Shown here in pieces: positions 56,667 through 64,000 of a stretch of 64,000 bases of DNA. Under the pieces are notes generated by a model. It saw only the letters and a program-made list of their open reading frames with translations. It did not search any database and was not told the DNA's origin. Position 1 is the stretch's first letter. The number at the start of each line of letters is the position of its first letter. This DNA is from Collybia mongolica (lineage: Eukaryota; Basidiomycota; Agaricomycetes; Agaricales; Clitocybaceae): NCBI GenBank assembly GCA_013420905.1, contig JAAXNY010000005.1, positions 3,782,001-3,846,000 on the forward strand. The letters are read 5' to 3'. The translations under genes and the position numbers were made by a program.

Positions 56667-58673
56667 ATGGAGATATCCCGAGAAGCCATAACGGCTGGGG
56701 TGCTTTGCTTAACTCTGCTCATCCTTCTCCGTCGCCACTTGACCGCTGCTCAAAGGCTGCCCCTACCACCCGGTCCGAAACCCCGCTTTTTATCGGGAAA
56801 TGTTCACCAACTTCCAAGATCGAAGGCCTGGTTGACGTACGCATCATGGTCCGGACTGTATGGTAATTACCTTCCCTTCATTTTGAATGAGCGAGCCATG
56901 GCCTGACACAACGCCAGGCCCATTGGTGTATTTTCGCACGTTCAATACCCGCTTCCTTGTCTTAAATTCTGCCAAAGCCGCTCTCGACCTTCTGGAGAGC
57001 CGCTCTGCTATATATTCAGATAGACCTAGGGCCTGGATGTTGGGCGTCCTCGCAGGGCGGGAGTTGGCTGTCTTCACGGTTTCATCCTTACATCCTAGGT
57101 TCAAGACATATCGGAAACTCCTGCATTCTGGGCTTAATCCCCGTGCCGTTCGAGAGTATAGTGCGATTCAGATGCAGGAGACCAGAACATTGTTGCAAGG
57201 GTTGGTCCAAACACCAGAGAATTTTGTAGCCCATATAAAGAGGTGTTTGTGTTTGACATTCTCGTAAAATTCACATCAGGTAATCTAAAAACCAGGAATG
57301 CGGGTGCAGTCATCCTTAAGGTTGCTTACGGGTATCAAGTCGAGAGCCACGACGACGCATTTGTACGTATTATTGAGGATGCCGTCAAGTTCTTCGGGGT
57401 GGTTGGAGTACCGGGAAGATTCTGGGTCGAATCATTCCCGATTTGTGAGATGATCTATGCCTCTATGTTTCGAGTTGGATACTCACGTCAAATTCATTTC
57501 TCCGCCAGTGCGATTTGTGCCAGATTGGTTCCCTGGTGCCGGGTTCAAGCGGTTTGCGAAACAGATAGGAAGAGAGGTAGGCGTGATAGAGCGAGTTCCT
57601 TTCAACTGGACAAAAGAACAGATCGTTAGTGATGCCTTGTATGAATGAGTGTTTCCTGACTTACATGCAACGCAGGCTGGTGGCAACTATTCCGAATCGT
57701 TTATATCAAAAATTCTCCAAAAAGAGGGTCAAAATTCTGAAACAGAAGACATATCACGATGGTGTAGCTCAGCCTTATACACGGGAGGGGCTGATACGGT
57801 TTGTGCCAGAAATTCACTCTAGCTCTGTCAAATGATCTTCATGCCAAGAATAGACAGTGTCTGCTTTGGCAGCCTTCTTCTTACTCATGTCGCTTTACCC
57901 CGATGTGCAGAAGAAAGGACAAGATGAGGTAGACAGGATAGTCGGAGAACGTTTGCCGATGCCAGAAGATTTTAACTCAATGCCGTACCTCTCGGCTGTG
58001 TTAAAGGAGATCCTTCGGTGGGGGCCGGTCGCACCATTAGGTTCGTAATTCGTATCCCTTATAATTCTATGATCTAACGCACCCATACCAAACAGGTTTA
58101 CGACACAGGGTAATTAAGGATGATATTTACGATGGCCATTTCATTCCCAAAGGAACCATAGTTATTGCCAATATATGGTATGCAGTATATTAATCATGGA
58201 TGATTCAACGTATTCATAAATGTAGGGCTATCACGCACGATCCAGAGATATATCCCGACCCCGACGTCTTTGATCCAAACCGCCATCTAGGTGAACACCC
58301 GCAGATGGACCCATCAAAATTTGTGTTCGGTTTTGGCCGCCGAGGATGTCCTGGTAAATTCTTGATTCCACAATATCTCCATACCTTTTAAAAAAGTGAT
58401 GTACAGGATCCCACTTGGCCGAAGTGTCACTATTTCTGAATATCTCAAGCATACTCGCAACGTTCGACATCAAGAAATCCTTGAGCCTGGATGGAAGCGA
58501 AATTGAGCCCGTCGTGGAATGGACCTCGGGAGTGACGAGGTTCGTACCTTCAGATGCTAACTCATAATTGACCTTACGCAACCAATTGCAGCCATCTAAA
58601 GCCTTTTGGATGCCGCATTATCCCTCGTTCAAGGGACGTTCAGGAAATTCTTGGTCTTGGGATGGTAGAATAG
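56667..58673 (+). CDS. Cytochrome P450 monooxygenase, second of a tandem pair
   Basis: ATG at 56667, TAG at 58671-58673. Same exon plan and motifs as the upstream P450, so a tandem duplicate. Hinge [54 protein letters not shown]. The I-helix is ALYTGGADT with the usual Asp. ExxR is KEILRW; heme loop [10 protein letters not shown]. It keeps the 11-residue stretch [15 protein letters not shown] between SDRP and the next helix, which is shorter in the first copy. No stop or frameshift is seen once the introns are removed. Divergence between the copies is moderate, which allows different substrates. Confidence 0.87.
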
Positions 58674-58917
58674 AATAGTTTTCTCTTGAAATGGTTACAT
58701 TGTGTTTGGATGTGAATGTGTACCTAGCAAGCAAGTTCTACATATTCAGTTCGGTCAAATTAGATTCATATTTATATCGTGTATCCTTCTCTGGACTTTT
58801 CGTTGGAGGTGGTCGCCGGGCTGAGCGGACCGAACGGATGGCGGCACGGTGTTTAGCAAAATCCTCAGGAACAAATATTTCTTATAAAAAGTTTTGCGCT
58901 TGCTATCCGCGAACAAA

Positions 58918-59913
58918 ATGGCTCTCCCAACGACGGTGAGCGGATTCACCGTCTCCCCTATTACATATTCTCCCACATCTATACACTATATCTACATCCG
59001 GCCACATTCCGGTGCGAAAAAGGCGGCACGAAACGCTCTACCTGATGGCCGAACGCTCTTTCTTGTCAATCTGCCCCCAGATGCAACAGAACGTGAACTT
59101 GTACTTTTATTTAAAAGCTGTGGGACGGTAGAGAGGGTTATATTTGACTTGGATGCCGTGGAACTACAACATGAAGAGGGAAGTAGCGATGAAGAGATGG
59201 AGGATGCAACGGAAGTAGCAGTGGGAGAGACTGGAACGGAAGATAAACCTCGAAAACGACGGAAGGTCGCAAAGGATGAGACACCAAAAGTGATACCTCT
59301 ACCATTGAATGGCATTAGAGCCCTACGGCAGAGTGGACGATCAGCTCATCTTATTTTTCTCGACGCGTCGTCCCTCGACCGTGCGATGGCTTCTGCATCG
59401 AAACCTCGGGCATGGCCAACGTCGTCAGGAGAACCATCCGGGATATCGCATTACACAGCGCTTTATGATTCACTACGGCCACCATTGGATGTTGTCCGAG
59501 CGCATGCCGACTCGGCCATGGAGCTTTACGAGTACGAACTTCAGAAGACCAAACAGAAATCAAAGTTCCGCAAGGGAGAGGCGATCGTCGACGAAGACGG
59601 CTTCACGTTGGTGACGAGAGGTGGAGCGTATGGGCAAACGTTAGGTGGTGGCGTTGCGGTCGCGAGCAAGCGGTTCCAGCAGAATGGACAGACCAACCGA
59701 AATCGCGGCAAGAAGAAGGAAGCAAAGGAGAAGGAAGGATTTTATGGATTCCAGAAGGCGGAAAAGCAACGCAACAGTAAATGATTCCTCTTATTATAAT
59801 GATTCATATATTGACCCCTCCTGATAGAACTGATGGAGCTGAAGAAAGGGTGGGAAGAGGACAAAGCGAAAGTGGAAAAGCTCAAAGCATCACGTCGGTT
59901 CAAGCCATACTAG
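58918..59913 (+). CDS. RRP7: Ribosomal RNA-processing protein 7 (RRP7)
   Basis: ATG at 58918; one intron 59777-59827; TAG at 59911-59913. RRP7 is part of the UTP-C complex of the 90S pre-ribosome and is needed for 18S rRNA maturation. An RRM-like N-terminal domain (TLFLVNLPPDATERELVLLF, about residues 42-62) carries an acidic/basic insert typical of fungal RRP7 (EEGSSDEEMEDATE, KPRKRRK). The C-terminal hallmark runs from DEDGFTLVTRGG through GFYGFQKAEKQRN and, after the intron, LKKGWEEDKAKVEKLKASRR to a final RFKPY. The conserved C-terminus, which contacts the rRNA in the family, is complete, so the gene looks functional. Confidence 0.92.
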
Positions 59914-60699
59914 GTTTTATTTCTTGGACACCCGTCGCTTTACTGTTCGAGCATATTCATTATGCTATCCTATCATGCAGATGGGTAGTGACACAGTGAC
60001 GACGGTAGGATTGATAACTAATAATCTTATCAGCATACCTCGGACTGGCAACATGCGGGGCCTTAAGGCCTCAGAAATCGCCGTTCGAAGCTGAGAGTTT
60101 TCTTCGACTCCGATCAAGCATTTTGCGTCGAAAAATGATACAACACTAAATGATACGACACTTAGAAGTGATATCCCGATACGCGAACAAGACCTGAAGT
60201 AACTATCAGAAGAAGACTTGAGCACATTTGATACCACTTTTTCTATCCAATCCCAACTCCAATATCTGCTTCTCCGATGTGGAGAATTGCGCTGCAACCC
60301 CCTATTATATCATGTTTTTCCTCGGCCTACTAGATTCTTTGAGGTGAGCGATCATTAATAACGCCCAGTATTCCGTAAGAGATCAGTTTGCTTATAATAT
60401 CATGCATCTGTACTGGCCATATTGTTTTTGGCTACGCGAAACCTGGTCGATCCGAGTGGTTTTATCCGCAAGTTCTCTCGCTTCATGCTTAAGATCAATA
60501 ACATGAAAGCAGTTCAAGGGGTTGTTAACTATGGGAGTGGCCGAACACGACACCAAAGGGAGGAGTTTCAGCTTCATGCTTCTCGACGTATCCGAATCGT
60601 TCCATGAATGAGCGCCGAAAATCCCCGCGCTGAAGATATGAAGATTCACCGCTTCTCTACAGATTTATTCGCGTGAACGTTGTTGTCTTCATCTTCACT
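59914..60699. other. No gene recognised
   Basis: Flank between RRP7 and the helicase relic. The small ORFs (59,965-60,297 minus; 60,422-60,607 plus) have no recognisable features. Confidence 0.45.
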
Positions 60700-62400
60700 T
60701 TTCAATGGTTCAATGAACTCAGGTGATTCTGTCAACTGTTTCCTTGAAGCCAGGACATCTCTCGACCCTGGCACGAGGGTTCATCGTTGAGCTCACACGT
60801 GAAGCGGTTGTCATTGGGGTAAATGGACCTTCAAATTATCGGCACACGCTGGAAGTGCCTCTAGACCATTTCATCTTCCGAATTCCTAATAATCTGGCCC
60901 AGAGATTCTACGCTGATGACGATAACCGGCGCCTTGAGCTTATCACAAACTTGAAGACCCCCGCCTTCAATGACGACATCTTATCTGTTTCCTCCTCAAA
61001 TGAACTACTCAGTAAGTACCTGACCCTGAACCAACAATCAGCTGTGGAGAAAGTCATAGTGCGTAAGACTATGCCTTGATTGGGAATGTCCGGGATGGGG
61101 AAGACAACAATAATTGCAACTATTATTAAAGCTTTGGCAGCAATGGGGAAAACGATCCTGTTGACTTCAAATATACACTCTGTCATGGACACGATCCTCT
61201 CGATTCCGAACTCGGCATTTTGAGGCTTCGAAATCTGGCAAGCTTCATATATGCATTATTCACAGTATTCTTGACTGACTCTCTTGCAGTCAGGTCTATC
61301 TGGATGTGCACAAACTCATGGTTGCGAATAGGGAATGGCTCCCACAATCGAACAGCACCAGGATCGGCTAATACCGCAATAGTTGCTACGACGTGCCCGG
61401 CATGTACTTTCCTGGTTTCCAACTGGCCCAGCATATTTTCTCGGGGGATATTCGATCTCTGTATCGTCGATAATCGATGAGACTTCTTAAATCACACTGC
61501 CCACTTGTCTCGAGCCCCTTTTGTTTCGTGGACACGTTCGTACCTGTGGGCAATCACTTTCGACTACCTCCATTGGTAAATAATATACATGTTCCCGTTG
61601 TGTGGCCTTTTGGCACTCATTAATTTATGGGGTGAAACACAAGCAGCTCCAGAAGGTGCGTCTCTCTAATGTCCATCTACAGGCAGTGGTGGGCCTCACC
61701 CATCAGTATAGGACGGATAAGAAGATCATGGTCCTGTCAAGCACGGAGATCGCCTGCGTTGTGGGTCCGATGAATTTGCGTGTCAAAGTTCGGTCTTGTC
61801 TGGACCCTCTCCACCAGAGCATTGCTGCCTGTCATTATGAGGGTTGGCTTTAAGATACATGATGGAAGGGCGAGTTTCTTCGGCTGTATTCGCAGTGTTA
61901 CACTGAGGTTTGTCTGTCAGGTAGCTACAAGGCTGTGTTCATCGATACTTACGGATAATCACTCAGCGCATGATCCCCTCGTGGGGGATCTAGTACAGAA
62001 GCGAAATCGTTCGCCGGTCTAAAGAGTGAGTGCAGGAAAACTGACTAGGAATCATCTCGTTGTAACGGCGACAAGTCAAAGCGTTTTTGCACAATTTGCA
62101 GAGTCGTGATGGCAATGTAATCTTAACCACGGGTTGGAGCCAGGAGGGAGACCAGGAGTGTATCGTCTTGATGGTCCGGTCCAATGACACAGGCGAATGC
62201 AAGGTACCTCGAGCCGATTCCGTGACTATGGTGGCGATCTCATACATTGGAGACCTCGTGAAAGACCGAACAAGGATCAACGTGCCGTTCACACAGGCGC
62301 GTGCCAAACTTGTCTTCATTGGATATCGGAAGACACTGCAATTTCTGACCCTATGGATTATTACGGGTGAATTCTAAGATTACCATCTAATGCCCATGGA
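60700..62400 (+). pseudogene. Relic of DNA2-type nuclease-helicase (helicase half)
   Basis: The C-terminal half of DNA2 (superfamily 1 helicase) is recognisable in pieces in several frames. ARGFIVELTREAVVIGV, FRIPNNLAQRFYADDDNRRL and YLTLNQQSAVEKV come first. Walker A LGMSGMGKTTIIA (about 61,080-61,120) follows a TGA in the same frame. IHSVMDTIL, ANTAIVATTCPACT and IFDLCIVDNR come next, where the DEAx box of Walker B has become DNR. GLTHQYRTDKKIMVLSS follows (61,690-61,740), then DQECIVLMVRSNDTGE and GDLVKDRTRINVPFTQARAKL (62,150-62,310), the conserved motifs V-VI region. Several frameshifts and stops separate these blocks. The nuclease half is absent. The functional gene should be elsewhere, since DNA2 is essential in fungi studied. 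Confidence 0.8.
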
Positions 62401-63158
62401 TTTCATACCTGCCTAACGGAGGCCGGTGCTAGTGCATGTTCCAGACGTATCGCAGACGGGAAGGAGAGTATGATCGCGGGGAGACACTTGAGGAAATTCC
62501 AGGACGAAGACCCCAACCACCGACGGCGGAATTTCGAAAGGCAGGCTGATCATGAAGGATCTGGCGAATGGTGACTTAGAGATCTTGTATTATAGGAGCA
62601 GTTGTGGGTCGTGGAGGCATTAAATGTACACATTGCCGTCACCAGGATGCAGTCGCATGACAGTAAAAAGGCAGCGATGAACAGGTCCATCCCGCGATCC
62701 GTTAGTGTTTGCCCCAATGGGTGATGATGCATTGATATCAGGGCCTGAGCGTCTAGTTAGGGCAATTTCCTGTCATTTTTGCCATGCTGCTGTCGCGTGT
62801 GTGGATCCCTGGAAAACCTGATGATAATGTCAAAAGTTTTGGTACTACGACACACGACCAAAATCACCACAAAAATCGTGGGCTCACAGTCGCCTGCTGG
62901 TCTACCACTACCCTGGCAGAATCATATTGGAATTTGGTTCCCGTATTTCAGGCAGGGTCACTCAATGGGGCTGGGGAAAGAGATTGCCAACCCGGGTGTA
63001 TGTCCCTGTTAGTACATTGTTAGTCCATATTCACACGTACATTTTGATGGCTGGGCCTGAGGGTCGTGTCGCCATTCTAAACTCCTCCAACATGTGTTCT
63101 CGTTTCTCTGACCCAGTGCGAGTTCTCCATCCTTTTCACTTAAATATTTCAGACCAGG
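62401..63158. other. No gene recognised
   Basis: Flank between the DNA2 relic and the right-edge gene. Overlapping short plus-strand ORFs at 62,779-63,023 and 62,927-63,271 have no features; upstream exons of the next gene are possible but not evident. Confidence 0.4.
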
Positions 63159-64000
63159 ATGGCAAGAGGACTCAGATTCGCCTCTATACTCTCTGCATTA
63201 TTTCGCCCCATTCTCCGAATACTAGGAATGGAACCATCGAACCACAGAGAATTCATAACTGGAGATATTAACCTCTGGTACCACACCATTTTAAGCCTCT
63301 GCCTATTGGAACGCACCTCCAGGGACTACTATAAGGACCCAGAAGCATTCCCAGTGCGCAAGATAAGGAGGTATAAGGAGGTATCGGCGTCCCAGCACGA
63401 GTACCTTGTTGCAGAAATCGTTCCGAAGGGTTGCCTCCCGAAATATGTGAGGATAGAGCGGCTCAGATCGTCGGGCTCTACAGACAAAAACAGAAGCCCT
63501 CCCTCCGATTCTCAATCTAATTTCGCCCGACAATCTCTCACCTCATCAGTCGCCTCGATAAATTCTACGTCACTAGCCAGCGATTCAAGCTTGAAGGATG
63601 GCCCAGCTTTGGACCAGGTTAGGCTCCTCCGGGGTTGGCCGCCTGTTGAAAAAACGGTATTACTTGCACAAAAACTCACTGATGCCGGAGACCCTAAACA
63701 GGGAAGGGATGATAAGTTGCCGAAGCTGTCGAAAATGGTTGAACAAGTGACTTTCCGGCACACCACACTTTATGATCTCGCTATTATCGCCTACACCTTG
63801 CATAATGCCAAACCAGTCTACCAGATCGCCATGTACCAATGTTATTGGTTCGCCAGTGTCATCTTGCGTGTCCTCGAAAGTTGCGACGGTATTTCGGGGC
63901 AGACATCGGCGGAGGTGGAGGTCAAGAGCAAGGATGGGGCCTCAGAGGAAGAGGAACGCAGCGGAAACACTGATTTGGGGCAGACCCAGGTGGATATGGC
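63159..64000 (+). CDS. Uncharacterised basidiomycete protein (3' partial)
   Basis: An uninterrupted frame runs from ATG 63159 through the right edge (280 codons). It opens with a hydrophobic or amphipathic helix (FASILSALFRPILRILGM). A conserved-looking block follows (NHREFITGDINLWYHTILSL, RTSRDYYKDPEAFPVRKIR, SASQHEYLVAEIVPKG). A Ser-rich insert then runs (about 63,470-63,600), followed by a hydrophobic helix-rich stretch (TTLYDLAIIAYTLHNAKPVY, QIAMYQCYWFASVILRVLE). The visible end is acidic. It looks like a member of a multicopy hypothetical family of mushrooms. I do not know its function. The reading frame is clean, so it is probably a live gene. Confidence 0.7.
   Translation, partial: MARGLRFASILSALFRPILRILGMEPSNHREFITGDINLWYHTILSLCLLERTSRDYYKDPEAFPVRKIRRYKEVSASQHEYLVAEIVPKGCLPKYVRIERLRSSGSTDKNRSPPSDSQSNFARQSLTSSVASINSTSLASDSSLKDGPALDQVRLLRGWPPVEKTVLLAQKLTDAGDPKQGRDDKLPKLSKMVEQVTFRHTTLYDLAIIAYTLHNAKPVYQIAMYQCYWFASVILRVLESCDGISGQTSAEVEVKSKDGASEEEERSGNTDLGQTQVDM

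Noticed and set aside
1..64000. CRISPR arrays, rRNA genes, bacterial-type operons
   Set aside because: None seen; intron-rich fungal sequence throughout.

Overview
This window reads as the genome of a mushroom-forming basidiomycete (Agaricomycetes, probably Agaricales). The host genes carry many 45-60 bp GT-AG introns. They include a stomatin, an EVE-domain protein, a RAX1-type RGS protein, an IRA/neurofibromin RasGAP, RRP7 and PPGP-type P450s, alongside Ty3/gypsy, Ty1/copia and Tc1 elements. The species cannot be named from sequence alone. All family names are recalled from protein motifs; no database search was run.

Region 1 (1-17.4 kb) is a three-layer transposon nest. A Ty1/copia element (13.3-17.4 kb, minus strand, dead) was hit by a Tc1/mariner element (11,964-13,299). 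That element was then hit by a large, apparently intact Ty3/gypsy element (1-11,963, minus strand, left end outside the window). The gypsy element has gag, protease and pol in three successive -1 frames, and a GGGTTTC slippery heptamer ends gag. Its LTR holds a series of stem-loops with variable stems and a constant RCUUG loop. Downstream of pol lie two multi-intron genes on the opposite strand, one encoding a Zn2Cys6-like cysteine cluster. No Tc1 remnant or second LTR separates these genes from pol, so they look like cargo of the element. This is the best candidate for something undescribed.

Region 2 (17.4-28.7 kb) is host sequence: an isoprenylcysteine carboxyl methyltransferase-like gene, an O-methyltransferase with 10 introns (one apparently GC-AG), a decayed arrestin-like gene, an EVE-domain gene (minus) and a stomatin/SPFH gene.

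Region 3 (28.7-47.4 kb) is mostly minus strand: a RAX1-like RGS membrane protein, a large coiled-coil protein and a neurofibromin/IRA RasGAP of about 10 kb. Between the last two is a gene graveyard: a duplicated neurofibromin tail, a Gtr2/RagC pseudogene with three stops, and two orphan coding fragments.

Region 4 (47.4-64 kb): a three-RRM RNA-binding protein with pyrimidine-rich flanks, a tandem pair of P450s, RRP7 (small-subunit ribosome biogenesis), a DNA2-helicase relic, and the 5' part of an uncharacterised gene running off the right edge.
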